DNA from: Gluconobacter kanchanaburiensis NBRC 103587
GTDB lineage: Bacteria; Pseudomonadota; Alphaproteobacteria; Acetobacterales; Acetobacteraceae
DNA: 64,000 nt
Reading direction: 5' to 3'
NCBI RefSeq assembly: GCF_007988905.1
Contig: NZ_BJVA01000003.1
Span: 1 to 64,000 of the forward strand
The notes beneath the pieces are model-generated. The model was not told where the DNA came from. It saw nothing but the letters and a program-made list of their open reading frames with translations, and ran no database searches. Below, piece by piece: positions 45,634 through 55,102 of this stretch; positions within the stretch are counted from its first letter, which is position 1; each line of letters opens with the position of its first letter. A program made the position numbers and the translations under genes.

Positions 45634-48258
45634 ATGATAGTTTGCCAGATCGACGAGTTTTCCGTTAATGGGATACGGGGTTGGGCGACGGATACTGAAA
45701 ATCCCTCACAGCCGGTTTTCCTTCATGCTCTGGCAGACGGTCAGGAATTTCTTCAGTTCTACTGTACCGATCTTCGTGAGGACGTACATAAGGCCGGGAT
45801 AAAATCCAAAAATACGGGATTCCATATCCCCATGCCTCCCGCCCTGCTGGACGGCGAAACACATCACATCACATTCAAGAACCGCCTCAAGCAGATCGAA
45901 ATCTACTCCCAGAACGAGAAGCTGGAGTACATCTCCTTTGCCGGCATCCTGCCTGTGGAAACACGTTCTTTCGTGGACGGCCTCAAACAGGGTGTTCTGA
46001 GCGGCTGGGTCATTTCCGGAAATGACGTGAAAGGCTGGAAAGGAAACCAGCAGCTCGTTGTCACCTGTGATGGCCAGAAAATCGCCCAGATCGAAGCCAA
46101 CAGATATCGTGGCGACGTTGGAAAGGCATTGTCCTGCGACCCCTATTGCGGTTTTCAGTTCTCCCCTCCCGAACTGTACCGCAAACCTTATTCGCAGGAA
46201 TTCCGCTTCTACGTTCTTCCTGACATGATTGAAGTCACCAACAGCCCGTGCAACACGAGTTTTGTGACAGACGCTCATGAGGCACTCGTTATCGACGTCA
46301 TTGACAGGATCGACTCCCTGCACGTCGAACTGACCCGTCTTCGTCGTCAGGTTCGCGAAATCCTGCCCCAGCCAGGTTTCACGATCGCAGATTATCATTC
46401 CTGGGCAACCGCGTACTTCCCGGTTCTGCGCAAATATGTGGACAGGACACGCGACGACAGTCTCATCAAGGGTAATCCGCTCGTCAGTATTATCTGTCCG
46501 GTCTGGAATCCGGATCTTACGGATTTCAGGGCCGCTATTCAGAGCGTCATGGCCCAGACATGGCAGAACTGGGAACTTATTCTCGTCGATGACTGTAGCG
46601 GAAACGCCGAGCTGCGCACTGTTATCGAAAATTTCGCAAAAACCGACTCCCGTATCCGCCCAATCTTTCAGCAGAAAAACGGTGGCATCAGCATTGCCAC
46701 CAATGCAGGTCTGGCAGCAGCACAAGGAGAGTGGGTTGCCTTTTTCGATCATGACGACCTTCTGGCCGATGTTGCCGTCGAATACATGCTGCGCGAAGGG
46801 CAGAGAAGTCATGCCGATCTGATATATTCCGATGAGGACAAGATTGATGCCAGCGGTTACTATCGCGAACCCGCTTTCAAAACGGACTGGAACTACAGAC
46901 TTCTTTTAGGCGTCAACTACGTCTGTCACTTCGTCATGATCCGGCAGTCGGCTCTGAAGATCGTGGGCGGCCTGAACAAGGAATATGACGGCGCACAGGA
47001 TCATGATTTTCTGCTTCGGGCGTCTGAACACATCCCTGCGGAAAAAATTCACCACGTCCCGGAAATTCTCTATCACTGGCGTATTACCGCCAATTCAACC
47101 GCTTCCGATATTGGCAACAAACGATATGCCATTGATGCAGGCATCAAGGCCGTCAACGATCATCTGACGCGCAGAAATCTACCCGCAACTGTCAGTTCCC
47201 AGATGGGCATGACTCTCTACACAGTCAACTGGGACTTCAACCAGACACCGTCCGTCACGATCATCATTCCCTACAAGGACGAGATCACAACAACCGCCCG
47301 CTGTCTGGATGCAATCCGCAAATACACCCGGTATCCGAACTACAAGGTTATCCTGATCGATAACTGGTCGATCACTCGGGAAGCCAAGCAATTTGCGCAG
47401 ACGGTCGAAAAAATCCCGAATGTCGAAATCCTGACGATCAAGGAACCTTTCAACTATTCGCGGCTTAACAATCTGGCGGCAAAAGACGAACAGTCCGATT
47501 TTCTGCTGTTCCTGAACAACGACGTTTTCGTTGAGCAGGAAAACTGGCTGGAAATTCTCGTCAACGAAGCGTTGGCAGACCCACTCGTTGCCATTGTCGG
47601 TGGAAAATTCGTCTACCCTAACCAGACGGTCCAACACGCGGGCGTGCTTCTGGGCATTGGAGATGTGGCTGGGCACGCGCATGTCGGTATCCCGCGCGAC
47701 GAAGGTGGATACGCAGGCCGAGCCTATTTCCCCCAGGAAATTTCAGCGGTAACGGCTGCCGGTATGCTGATCCGGCGCCCCGCTTTCGAACTGGTCGGCG
47801 GCTTTGACGAAGAGCATCTCAAGGTCGCGTTCAATGATATCGATCTGTGCCTCAAAGTCCGGGACGCGGGCTATAAGGTCATCTGGACGCCAGATTTCTG
47901 CGCTGAACATCATGAAAGCCTCAGTCGTGGCAGCGATGACCGCCCGTCCACGGAACGACGTTTCTTCCACGAAACACAGTTCATGATTGAAAAATGGGGA
48001 CAGACTCTCCAGACGGACCCCTTTTACAATCCCCACTTCACGCTTGACCGACAGGTCTTCTTCGACCTTACTCTTCCTGGCGTTGACGAAACGCGATATC
48101 CCCCCCTTGCCTCGACAAGGAAGAAAATCCGTCCATTGTGGCCCCTGCCCGTTTTTACGATCGAACCTGGGAAAACAGATGCTCTTGCCAAAGAGCGGGC
48201 GCGTAAACCTTCAAAACCGCGCCAGAAAAAACCATCGACCACATCATCCACTAACTGA
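45634..48258 (+). CDS. Large glycosyltransferase: tandem beta-sandwich N-terminus plus two GT2 domains
   Basis: 874 residues. Residues about 1-85 and 110-200 are two divergent copies of a beta-sandwich unit (pattern GWxxD...L...DGQ...R.DV...GF.....). A helical linker (210-240, RIDSLHVELTRLRRQVREI) follows. GT2-A (about 285-500) has VSIICPVWNPDL, LILVDDCSG, FFDHDDLLAD and SDEDKID. GT2-B (about 535-780) has VTIIIPYKDEITTT, LFLNNDVFVEQ and GGFDEEHLKVAFNDIDLCLKVRDAGYK (WbbL-like). The C-terminal tail is basic. AGGAGGAAG precedes the ATG; a TTG one codon earlier is possible. The gene looks AT-richer than the atp genes beside it. Confidence 0.88.
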   Translation: MIVCQIDEFSVNGIRGWATDTENPSQPVFLHALADGQEFLQFYCTDLREDVHKAGIKSKNTGFHIPMPPALLDGETHHITFKNRLKQIEIYSQNEKLEYISFAGILPVETRSFVDGLKQGVLSGWVISGNDVKGWKGNQQLVVTCDGQKIAQIEANRYRGDVGKALSCDPYCGFQFSPPELYRKPYSQEFRFYVLPDMIEVTNSPCNTSFVTDAHEALVIDVIDRIDSLHVELTRLRRQVREILPQPGFTIADYHSWATAYFPVLRKYVDRTRDDSLIKGNPLVSIICPVWNPDLTDFRAAIQSVMAQTWQNWELILVDDCSGNAELRTVIENFAKTDSRIRPIFQQKNGGISIATNAGLAAAQGEWVAFFDHDDLLADVAVEYMLREGQRSHADLIYSDEDKIDASGYYREPAFKTDWNYRLLLGVNYVCHFVMIRQSALKIVGGLNKEYDGAQDHDFLLRASEHIPAEKIHHVPEILYHWRITANSTASDIGNKRYAIDAGIKAVNDHLTRRNLPATVSSQMGMTLYTVNWDFNQTPSVTIIIPYKDEITTTARCLDAIRKYTRYPNYKVILIDNWSITREAKQFAQTVEKIPNVEILTIKEPFNYSRLNNLAAKDEQSDFLLFLNNDVFVEQENWLEILVNEALADPLVAIVGGKFVYPNQTVQHAGVLLGIGDVAGHAHVGIPRDEGGYAGRAYFPQEISAVTAAGMLIRRPAFELVGGFDEEHLKVAFNDIDLCLKVRDAGYKVIWTPDFCAEHHESLSRGSDDRPSTERRFFHETQFMIEKWGQTLQTDPFYNPHFTLDRQVFFDLTLPGVDETRYPPLASTRKKIRPLWPLPVFTIEPGKTDALAKERARKPSKPRQKKPSTTSSTN

Positions 48259-48436
48259 AGAACGGGCATTCCAGACAGACCAAAGCTGCGGGCATCAAGA
48301 TAAGAAATCACGATGCCTGCAATGCCGAATTTTCTGTAAATCTACAGATTTTCTGCAGTCAGCGGCCCCATCACTACGCAGCTGCCACACGTTCAAAGAA
48401 CGGCTTTCGTGATCAGGGCAATCCGTGAGAATACCG

Positions 48437-48512
48437 TGGTGGAGCTGAGGGGAATCGAACCCCTGACCTCCTCATTGCGAACGAGGCGCTCTCCCATCTG
48501 AGCTACAGCCCC
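48437..48512 (-). tRNA. tRNA-Ala (anticodon CGC)
   Basis: On the minus strand the acceptor GGGGCTG/CAGCTCC, discriminator A and encoded CCA (48439-48437) are complete. The anticodon loop TTCGCAA reads CGC (codon GCG). D-loop TAGCTCAGATGGGAGAGC and T-loop GGTTCGATTCC are standard. Confidence 0.95.
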
Positions 48513-48642
48513 ACGGTGAGGCGATAGTTCTCCTGTTCGCCCATACTGTCAAGCGCCCCTGCACGGCACAGCATATTGTGTTATGATACGGCCGCATTCC
48601 AAGCCCCTGTGGCTCTTTTTTTGACCTATAATGAGGTTTTAC

Positions 48643-48948
48643 ATGGTTGTCCTGCATGCCATTATCCTGATGCTGATCCAGGCTTTCGTGTGGATCCTTC
48701 TGGCCTACTGCATTCTTTCGATGCTGCTGGGTTTTGGCATTCTCGATGTCGGCAACCGCTTTTTCTACTCCGTTTTCAACGCACTTGCCCGGATCGTCGA
48801 GCCGGTCATGACGCCTATCCGCAACATTATGCCCAATACAGGCGGCGTTGATTTCACCCCCATGATCGTCCTGCTGCTGATTCAGTTTCTCGTCTATCCG
48901 GCGGTCAACAGGATTTTCTTCATACTCGCGACCCACAACAGCTTCTGA
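48643..48948 (+). CDS. YggT family membrane protein
   Basis: 101 residues from ATG at 48643 (TGAGG six bases upstream; an ATG four codons earlier is possible). Two membrane helix pairs (LHAIILMLIQAFVWILLAYCILSMLLG and DFTPMIVLLLIQFLVYPAVNRIFF) with the family loop NALARIVEPVMTPIRNIMPNTGGVD. YggT proteins are linked to osmotic stress and cell division. No enzymatic role is known. Confidence 0.88.
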   Translation: MVVLHAIILMLIQAFVWILLAYCILSMLLGFGILDVGNRFFYSVFNALARIVEPVMTPIRNIMPNTGGVDFTPMIVLLLIQFLVYPAVNRIFFILATHNSF

Positions 48949-48951
48949 AGT

Positions 48952-49161
48952 TCACCGCAGAGCGCGCCAGACCTCTTCCAGCGCGTCCACAAGAACAGGA
49001 GCGGCAATCTGCTGCTCCATCCCGTCTGGACGCTTCATCCAGACGTGCCAGTCCGCCCCATCCAGACGCTCCATCCTGACACCCCAGTCAGAGGGAAGAC
49101 GCGACAGAATCCGTTCCATCCGCGCCTCGACCGTCAGCGGTTTCGCGTAATTATGCCCCAT
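48952..49161 (-). CDS. Small conserved protein downstream of tldD
   Basis: 69 residues: VEARMERILSRLPSDWGVRMERLDGADWHVWMKRPDGMEQQIAAPVLVDALEEVWRAL. It reads as a compact alpha/beta protein without a signal peptide or membrane helix. I do not recognise a family. It is cotranscribed with tldD (31-bp gap), and codon use is like its neighbours, which supports it as a real gene. Confidence 0.6.
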   Translation of the reverse strand: MGHNYAKPLTVEARMERILSRLPSDWGVRMERLDGADWHVWMKRPDGMEQQIAAPVLVDALEEVWRALR

Positions 49162-49192
49162 TCCGCCGTCCTTCTCGAACAGAAACAGGCCA

Positions 49193-50656
49193 TTAGCCGG
49201 TTCCCCCGACAGTCAGGCCCGAAATTTTCAGTGTTGGTTGCCCCACACCTACCGGCACGCCCTGGCCAGCCTTGCCGCAGGTTCCAATACCCGGATCAAG
49301 CGCTACATCCGAACCGATCATGGAAATCTGGTTCATGGCATCCGCCCCGTTTCCGATCAGTGTCGCCCCTTTCACCGGATGGAGAATCTTTCCATCCTCC
49401 ACCAGATAAGCCTCTGACGCGGCGAACACGAACTTCCCGGACGTGATATCAACCTGACCCCCTCCAAAATTCACAGCATACAGACCCCGTTTTATGGAGC
49501 GGATCATGTCGTCTGTTGTGGCGTCACCTTCGAGCATGAGAGTGTTGGTCATGCGCGGCATCGGCGCATGCGCGTAGGACTCCCGCCGCCCATTCCCCGT
49601 CGATTTCGTCCCCATCAGCCGGGCATTCAGGCGATCCTGAAGATAGCCCGTCAGGATACCATCCTCGATCAGCACGGTTCGTGACGTCGGTGTTCCTTCA
49701 TCATCGACACTGAGCGAACCACGACATTCCGGCAACGTTCCGTCATCAACGACCGTCACCCCCGGTGACGCGACCCGCTTGCCTACCATTCCGGAAAAAG
49801 ACGACGTACCTTTGCGATTGAAATCGCCCTCCAGACCATGCCCGACCGCTTCATGAAGCAGAATCCCCGGCCAGCCTGGTCCAAGAACGACATCCATCTC
49901 CCCGGCCGGCGCGGGGGCTGCCTCAAGCGTGATCAGCGCCTGCTTCAGGGCTTTGTCTACAGCTTCACGCCACGTTTCCGGAGCCAGCAGACGGTCCAGC
50001 TCGTAGCGTCCGCCCAAGCCGCAGCTCCCACTTTCCCGCTGCCCATCCTTTTCAACAACAACCGATACATTCATCCGCACCAGTGGACGCAGATCCGCAA
50101 CATCCCCACCAGAATCCGCCCGCCGCATGATCTGCACGGCCTGCCATTCGGAACTGAGAACAGCACTGACCTGCACGACACGCGAATCCAGACCCCGCGC
50201 ATAGGCATCAATTTCGCTCAGGACCGCGGCACGGGCAGCAAAATCTGTTCCTTCAAGCGGACGCGAGTCCCCGTAAAGCCGCTGGTTCGTTGCCTGTGGT
50301 CCCGGCGCCATGACCCCGCTGCGCCCCTGCCGGACCGCGCCGACCGTACTGACTGCCCGCGCAAGAGCATCACGACTGATGTCATCGGCATGCGCAAAGG
50401 CTGTCTCCGTTCCCAGAACGGCGCGCAACCCGAATCCCGATGACGTATTGAAGCTGGCAGAACGGATCGTACCATCGTCGAAACTGATGCTTTCGTTCTC
50501 CCTGTACTCCAGAAAGAGTTCACCATCATCAACGCCCTCAAGCCCCCGATCGACGAGCGCCCGGGCGTCGTCACGGGTCAGCTTCGAGTCAGATCGACCG
50601 AAAAACAGGGCATCGGTCGTCGCAAGAGCGCCCAGAGCATCAGCGGCAACAGACAT
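49193..50656 (-). CDS. tldD: Metalloprotease TldD
   Basis: 487 residues. Zn-binding HEAVGHGLEGD (HExxxH) with upstream GPGWPGILL, DDGTLPECRGSLSVDDEGTPTSRTVLIEDGILTGYLQDRLNARLMG, SYAHAPMPRMTNTLML and ISGLTVGG at the C-terminus. TldD pairs with TldE (PmbA) to degrade unfolded peptides such as microcin precursors and CcdA; no pmbA is in the window. Confidence 0.95.
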   Translation of the reverse strand: MSVAADALGALATTDALFFGRSDSKLTRDDARALVDRGLEGVDDGELFLEYRENESISFDDGTIRSASFNTSSGFGLRAVLGTETAFAHADDISRDALARAVSTVGAVRQGRSGVMAPGPQATNQRLYGDSRPLEGTDFAARAAVLSEIDAYARGLDSRVVQVSAVLSSEWQAVQIMRRADSGGDVADLRPLVRMNVSVVVEKDGQRESGSCGLGGRYELDRLLAPETWREAVDKALKQALITLEAAPAPAGEMDVVLGPGWPGILLHEAVGHGLEGDFNRKGTSSFSGMVGKRVASPGVTVVDDGTLPECRGSLSVDDEGTPTSRTVLIEDGILTGYLQDRLNARLMGTKSTGNGRRESYAHAPMPRMTNTLMLEGDATTDDMIRSIKRGLYAVNFGGGQVDITSGKFVFAASEAYLVEDGKILHPVKGATLIGNGADAMNQISMIGSDVALDPGIGTCGKAGQGVPVGVGQPTLKISGLTVGGTG

Positions 50657-50732
50657 GAAACATCTCCAGACAGGAACGGACCGGTTTTTCCGGCATACGA
50701 AATGATTGAGACCAGAACGACGATGCGTCGTT

Positions 50733-51896
50733 TTAAGAAAGGGCGCTTTCCAGCCTTTTCAAGGCCTCGCGCAAGATCTCGGGCTTTTTGCAGAAGGCAA
50801 AGCGGATCAAGTTCTGCGGCGGGACAGCCCCTTCCGGATCATAGAAAGCCGAGACCGGGATTGTCGCCACACCGGCATGCTCGATCAGCCAGCGGGCGAA
50901 TTCCACATCTCCACGCCCTTCAGCATGGCGCGAAATGTCCGCGACAATGAAATAGCTGCCATCCGCCGGCAATGTCTGAAAGCCGAGACGCTCCAAACCG
51001 TCACGCAGAAGATCACGCTGCGATTCCATCTGGGCTGACAGGGACAGATAATAATCGTCATCCTTGTTCAGGCCATATGCAACAGCACACTGGAGATTGG
51101 GAGCCGTTGCAAAAACCAGCACCTGATGGGCCTTCGCCACCACAGATGCAAGTGACGCTGGCGCCGTGACGTAGCCCACTTTCCAGCCGGTCAGGGAGAA
51201 GCTTTTCCCCGCGCTCCCGATCCGCATGCACCGTTCGCGCATTCCCGGAAGCGTCATGAGGGGAATGTGTTTCACGTGAAACGTCAGATGTTCGTAAACT
51301 TCGTCACAGATTGCATAGACATCATGCTCCTGCACCAGCGTCGCAATCAGCTCCAGTTCTTCGCGCGTGAAAACCTTTCCTGAAGGATTCATGGGCGAGT
51401 TGAGCATGATGGCCTTCGTCTTCGGGCCGAACGCTGCCCGCAGTTCGGCTTCAGGCAAAGACCAGTGCGGGGGCTGCAACCGCACACAGCGTGGCACGGC
51501 TCCCAACAGTCTCAGCGCAGGAAGATAGGTATCGTAAAGTGGCTCGATCACGACAACTTCATCGCCTGGCTCAACAACTGCCATCAGACAGGCCGCGAGA
51601 GCCTCGGTCGCACCAGACGTGACCACGACCTCCGTCGCAGGATCGACGTCAATTCCATAAAAACGCCGGTTCGAGGAGGCCACAGCTTCTCGAAGTTCCG
51701 GCAGTCCTGTCAGCGGCGCATACTGGTTGCGCCCGTCCTGTAACGCTTCTGCCGCCTTGTCGATGATGTCCTGCGGCCCTTCAGTATCCGGGAACCCCTG
51801 TCCGAGATTGATGGCTCCATGTTTGACAGCAAGCTGTGACATGATCGTGAAGATCGTGGTGGGCAGACCGGAAAGATAGGAATTGGGTGTTTTCAT
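50733..51896 (-). CDS. PLP-dependent aminotransferase class I (YbdL/DapC-like)
   Basis: 387 residues from ATG at 51896. Fold type I features: INLGQGFPDTEGP, TSGATEALAACLMAVVEPGDEVVVIEPLYDTY, LNSPMNPSGKVFTREEL, ICDEVYEHLTF, and the PLP lysine in SAGKSFSLTGWKVGY. The pattern resembles methionine/kynurenine aminotransferases (YbdL) and succinyldiaminopimelate aminotransferases; substrate unknown. A parS-like site lies inside it. Confidence 0.85.
   Translation of the reverse strand: MKTPNSYLSGLPTTIFTIMSQLAVKHGAINLGQGFPDTEGPQDIIDKAAEALQDGRNQYAPLTGLPELREAVASSNRRFYGIDVDPATEVVVTSGATEALAACLMAVVEPGDEVVVIEPLYDTYLPALRLLGAVPRCVRLQPPHWSLPEAELRAAFGPKTKAIMLNSPMNPSGKVFTREELELIATLVQEHDVYAICDEVYEHLTFHVKHIPLMTLPGMRERCMRIGSAGKSFSLTGWKVGYVTAPASLASVVAKAHQVLVFATAPNLQCAVAYGLNKDDDYYLSLSAQMESQRDLLRDGLERLGFQTLPADGSYFIVADISRHAEGRGDVEFARWLIEHAGVATIPVSAFYDPEGAVPPQNLIRFAFCKKPEILREALKRLESALS
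51268..51283. other. parS-like ParB-binding site 2
   Basis: TGTTTCACGTGAAACG, matching 15 of 16 bases of TGTTTCACGTGAAACA, inside the aminotransferase gene. Confidence 0.75.
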
Positions 51897-51999
51897 CAAC
51901 GCATTCCACAACACTCAGAACAGGACGTTCCGCACCATTGCAGGCTGGCGCAGGACTGAAAAGCCTCTCAGGCACTCCCCGTCGTCCTGATCCTTAAAT

Positions 52000-52336
52000 C
52001 TACTTTTGAACAGGTCTCACAGGCATCAGTGTCCTACAGCGCATGTTACGCATCAGGGCCTGTCCCAACCCGCACATCAGAAGCATCGCCAGCATGATCA
52101 GAACCACGCCGATACTGCAACACGATAGCCAGATATCCACCCACAAACGTCAGCGCACTTCCTGCCAGCAGCCCCAGAAGAACCTAGAACAACGCAGCCA
52201 GCTTCAACTGCTGCACACCGACGGACAGTTCATGCCGAATGGTAAAGCATGCCGCGAGCCGGTCCGAGCGCTCAACCTGTAAAGGAAGGAGGTCGCTGTC
52301 TTTCCAGTCGTCCCGGAGAGCAGATGCAGGGGTCAT
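52000..52336 (-). pseudogene. Decayed small membrane-protein gene
   Basis: From an ATG at 52336 the minus frame reads 50 residues ([31 protein letters not shown]...LAALF) and hits TAG at 52186-52184. The same frame continues as a membrane helix (VLLGLLAGSALTFVGGYLAIVL). After a one-base shift, the next frame continues with a second helix (IGVVLIMLAMLLMCGLGQALMRNM) to TAG at 52000. One nonsense and one frameshift thus separate what looks like a single two-helix protein of about 110 residues. Family not recognised. Confidence 0.6.
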
Positions 52337-52529
52337 GAGGATATTTCCCAAAAAGAGTCTCGGTACCCTCTTTTCATGCAAGTTCCGGACCAGTTCAGGA
52401 AAACTTGGGCGCATTCACGGAACAATCCATCACAAATCCGCAGAATGGCGTAATTTCCCATACTCGACAGACAGGCATTTGTCGCTTAATCGTTTTGAAG
52501 CCGTTTACACGATGCAAGGCGACAGATCG

Positions 52530-54062
52530 ATGGCCAAAAAAGCCCCCACTTCCTCTACCGCGAAACCAAAGGCCGCTCCGGCGCGCCGTACCTCGAAGGC
52601 CGCAGCGCCCAAAGCTGCCCCCGCAGCTTCAAGCAAGCCGCCCGCTCCGAACCCGCAGGCAGTTGCCCGCGTTTTCGAGATGATCCAGGAGCACGCGGCG
52701 GAATTCGTCGATCTGCGCTTCACCGACCCTAAGGGCAAGTGGCATCATACGACCCAGACGGTCTCGACCATGGAAGACGACACTTTCGTCGAAGGCTTCA
52801 TGTTCGACGGCTCGTCCATCCAGGGCTGGAAAGCCATCAACGAGTCCGACATGGTCCTGCTTCCAGATCCGGAAACGGCCGTCATGGACCCGTTCTCCGC
52901 CAAGCCGCAGCTGATCTTGTTCTGCGACATCATTGATCCGAAGACGGGCAATTTCTACAACCGCGATCCGCGCTCGACCGCCAAGCTCGCAGAAGCCTAT
53001 CTTAAGTCAGCCGGCTTCGGCGACACGGCGTTCTTCGGCCCGGAAGCCGAATTCTTCATCTTCGACAACGTGCAGTTCGGCACGGGCCCGAATTTCGGCA
53101 CGTATCAGCTCGACAGCATCGAAGGCCCCGGCGCCTCCATGAAGGCCTATCCGGAAGGCAACATGGGCCATCGCCCGGTCGTCAAGGGTGGCTACTTCCC
53201 AGTCCCGCCTGTGGACAGCGAGCATGACCTGCGCGCCGAAATGCTCTCGACGATGGGAGAAATGGGCCTGCCGATCGAAAAGCATCACCACGAAGTCGCA
53301 CAGTCGCAGCACGAGCTCGGCACGAAGTTCGACACGCTCGTGAAGTCCGCAGACTTCATGCAGATCTACAAATATTGCGTGCACAACGTTGCCCACTCCT
53401 ACGGCAAAACGGCCACGTTCATGCCGAAGCCGATCTCGGGCGACAATGGCTCTGGCATGCATGTCCACCAGTCCATCTGGAAGGACGGCAAGCCGACTTT
53501 CGCAGGTGACAAGTATGCAGACCTGTCCGAAGACGCGCTGTTCTACATCGGTGGCATCATCAAGCACGCGAAGGCTCTGAACGCCTTCACGAACCCGTCC
53601 ACCAACTCCTACAAGCGCCTGATCCCAGGCTTCGAAGCTCCCGTGCTTCTGGCCTATTCCGCTGCGAACCGTTCGGCTTCGTGTCGTATCCCGCATGCGA
53701 CAAACCCGAAGGCCAAGCGCGTTGAAGTCCGCTTCCCGGACCCGACCGCCAACCCGTATCTCGCATTCGCCGCCATGCTGATGGCCGGCCTCGACGGTAT
53801 CCGCAACAAGATCCATCCGGGCGACGCCATGGACAAGGACCTGTACGAGCTGCCAAAGGAAGAACTGGCCCAGATCCCGACGGTCTGCGGTTCGCTCCGT
53901 GAAGCTCTCGAAGCCCTCAAGGAAGACCACGCATTCCTTCTCGAAGGCGGCGTCTTCACCAAGGACCAGATCGAAAGCTACATCGACATCAAGTGGCCGG
54001 AAGTTTACAAGTTCGAACACACGCCGCATCCGGTAGAGTTCGAGATGTACTACTCGGTCTGA
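52530..54062 (+). CDS. glnA: Glutamine synthetase type I with basic N-terminal extension
   Basis: 510 residues from ATG at 52530 (AAGG upstream; another ATG at 52512 has no ribosome-binding site). The conserved enzyme starts near residue 45 ([29 protein letters not shown]) and contains [80 protein letters not shown] and the adenylylation-type Tyr in DLYELPKEE. Residues 2-44 are an Ala/Lys/Pro/Ser-rich basic tail not seen in typical GlnA (about 470 residues). It ends with a strong terminator. No glnB lies next to it, and I see no sigma-54 promoter. Confidence 0.95.
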   Translation: MAKKAPTSSTAKPKAAPARRTSKAAAPKAAPAASSKPPAPNPQAVARVFEMIQEHAAEFVDLRFTDPKGKWHHTTQTVSTMEDDTFVEGFMFDGSSIQGWKAINESDMVLLPDPETAVMDPFSAKPQLILFCDIIDPKTGNFYNRDPRSTAKLAEAYLKSAGFGDTAFFGPEAEFFIFDNVQFGTGPNFGTYQLDSIEGPGASMKAYPEGNMGHRPVVKGGYFPVPPVDSEHDLRAEMLSTMGEMGLPIEKHHHEVAQSQHELGTKFDTLVKSADFMQIYKYCVHNVAHSYGKTATFMPKPISGDNGSGMHVHQSIWKDGKPTFAGDKYADLSEDALFYIGGIIKHAKALNAFTNPSTNSYKRLIPGFEAPVLLAYSAANRSASCRIPHATNPKAKRVEVRFPDPTANPYLAFAAMLMAGLDGIRNKIHPGDAMDKDLYELPKEELAQIPTVCGSLREALEALKEDHAFLLEGGVFTKDQIESYIDIKWPEVYKFEHTPHPVEFEMYYSV

Positions 54063-54089
54063 TCCGGGTCAGAACATCTCTTCTACGGA

Positions 54090-54121
54090 AAGCCCGGCCT
54101 TCGTGCCGGGCTTTTCTGTTT
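54090..54121 (+). terminator. Intrinsic terminator after glnA
   Basis: The 9-bp stem AAGCCCGGC/GCCGGGCTT with loop CTTCGT is followed by TTCTGTTTT, 27 bp after the glnA stop. Confidence 0.88.
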
Positions 54122-54147
54122 TCAACACACCACTTCAAAACGGCCCG

Positions 54148-54777
54148 ATGATCCCTCCCGCCCTTCAGGCCTTCTCCTCCTCCGCCCTGCCCGTCCTCGA
54201 CATCGCAGGCACGATCGTGTTCGCGATTTCCGGCGCGATCGAAGCCGCCCGTGCACGCCTGACCATCGTGACGTTCATGTTCTTTGCCGCAATTACAGGC
54301 GTTGGCGGCGGAACGGTACGGGACCTGCTAATTGGCGCGCCGGTCTTCTGGATGCACACCTCCGTCCCGATTACAGCCTGCCTGCTATCCGCCATTGCCG
54401 TCTGGTTTACCCCGACCCGCTTCTGGCCAGCCCGCGCAGTGGAATGGTTTGACGGTCTCGGGATCGCCGCCTATGGCGTCTTCGGCTCAGCCAAGGCGCT
54501 GGCTTACGGCATCCCGTTGATCCCAGCGGCTCTCATGGGGATCGTCAGTGCCTGCATGGGCGGCATTTTTCGGGATATGCTGGCAGGCGTGCCATCCATC
54601 ATCATCCGGCCGGAGCTGTACATCACAGCCGTCGCCCTGGCGTCAGGAACCTATGTGTCCCTGACGGCGCTGGGTCTCAATACAAGTCTTGCGGCCATGA
54701 TTGCCGTCGTGGCTGGCTTCAGCCTGCGCGCCGTAGCCCTCATCAAAGGACTAGGCCTGCCGCATTACAAACGATAG
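54148..54777 (+). CDS. TRIC-like (UPF0126/YicG) membrane protein
   Basis: 209 residues, seven membrane helices in two homologous halves. Each half contains the family glycine motif: ITGVGGGTVRDLLIG and SACMGGIFRDMLAG. Prokaryotic homologues form trimeric cation channels; the physiological role here is unknown. The ATG at 54148 is chosen because upstream in-frame starts lie inside the glnA terminator. Confidence 0.87.
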   Translation: MIPPALQAFSSSALPVLDIAGTIVFAISGAIEAARARLTIVTFMFFAAITGVGGGTVRDLLIGAPVFWMHTSVPITACLLSAIAVWFTPTRFWPARAVEWFDGLGIAAYGVFGSAKALAYGIPLIPAALMGIVSACMGGIFRDMLAGVPSIIIRPELYITAVALASGTYVSLTALGLNTSLAAMIAVVAGFSLRAVALIKGLGLPHYKR

Positions 54778-54801
54778 GCGGCAGGCGCGTTCAAACGCTT
54801 G

Positions 54802-55014
54802 TCAGGCGATAACGTCGAACCCGACATCTTCGACAACATGCTGTAACGCCACTGGCGTCACTTTGTGCTCATCGTACTGAATGGCAGCCTGCCCCGGATC
54901 GAGCGTTACCTCCGCCGACGATACCCCCGGAACATTGGACAGCGCAGACTGCAGCTTTCCCGAACATCCGTTGCACGACATCCCGTCAACCTTGAACGTC
55001 ACCATCGAAACCAT
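54802..55014 (-). CDS. Heavy-metal-associated (HMA) copper chaperone-like protein
   Basis: 70 residues, a single HMA domain: VTFKVDGMSCNGCSGKLQSALSNVPGVSSAEVTLDPGQAAIQYDEHKVTPVALQHVVEDVGFDV with metal site MSCNGC. AGGAGAG lies six bases before the ATG at 55014. CopZ-like cytosolic carrier of Cu+ or a similar ion; no P-type ATPase is nearby. Confidence 0.9.
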   Translation of the reverse strand: MVSMVTFKVDGMSCNGCSGKLQSALSNVPGVSSAEVTLDPGQAAIQYDEHKVTPVALQHVVEDVGFDVIA

Positions 55015-55102
55015 AAGAGACTCTCCTGTTTTCAAAGGCTGCTCCGCAAAGCAGTCGATCCCCGAAATGGGGCATATTCCCGCAGAAATGAAAACCGTCT
55101 TT

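Noticed and set aside
48601-48625. Terminator-like AGCC/GGCT hairpin with T7 before yggT
   Set aside because: The stem is only 4 bp and no plus-strand gene upstream ends there; it more likely belongs to the AT-rich promoter region of yggT.
52440-52529. Sigma-54/NtrC promoter of glnA
   Set aside because: No GG-N10-GC core or NtrC palindrome could be found upstream of glnA.
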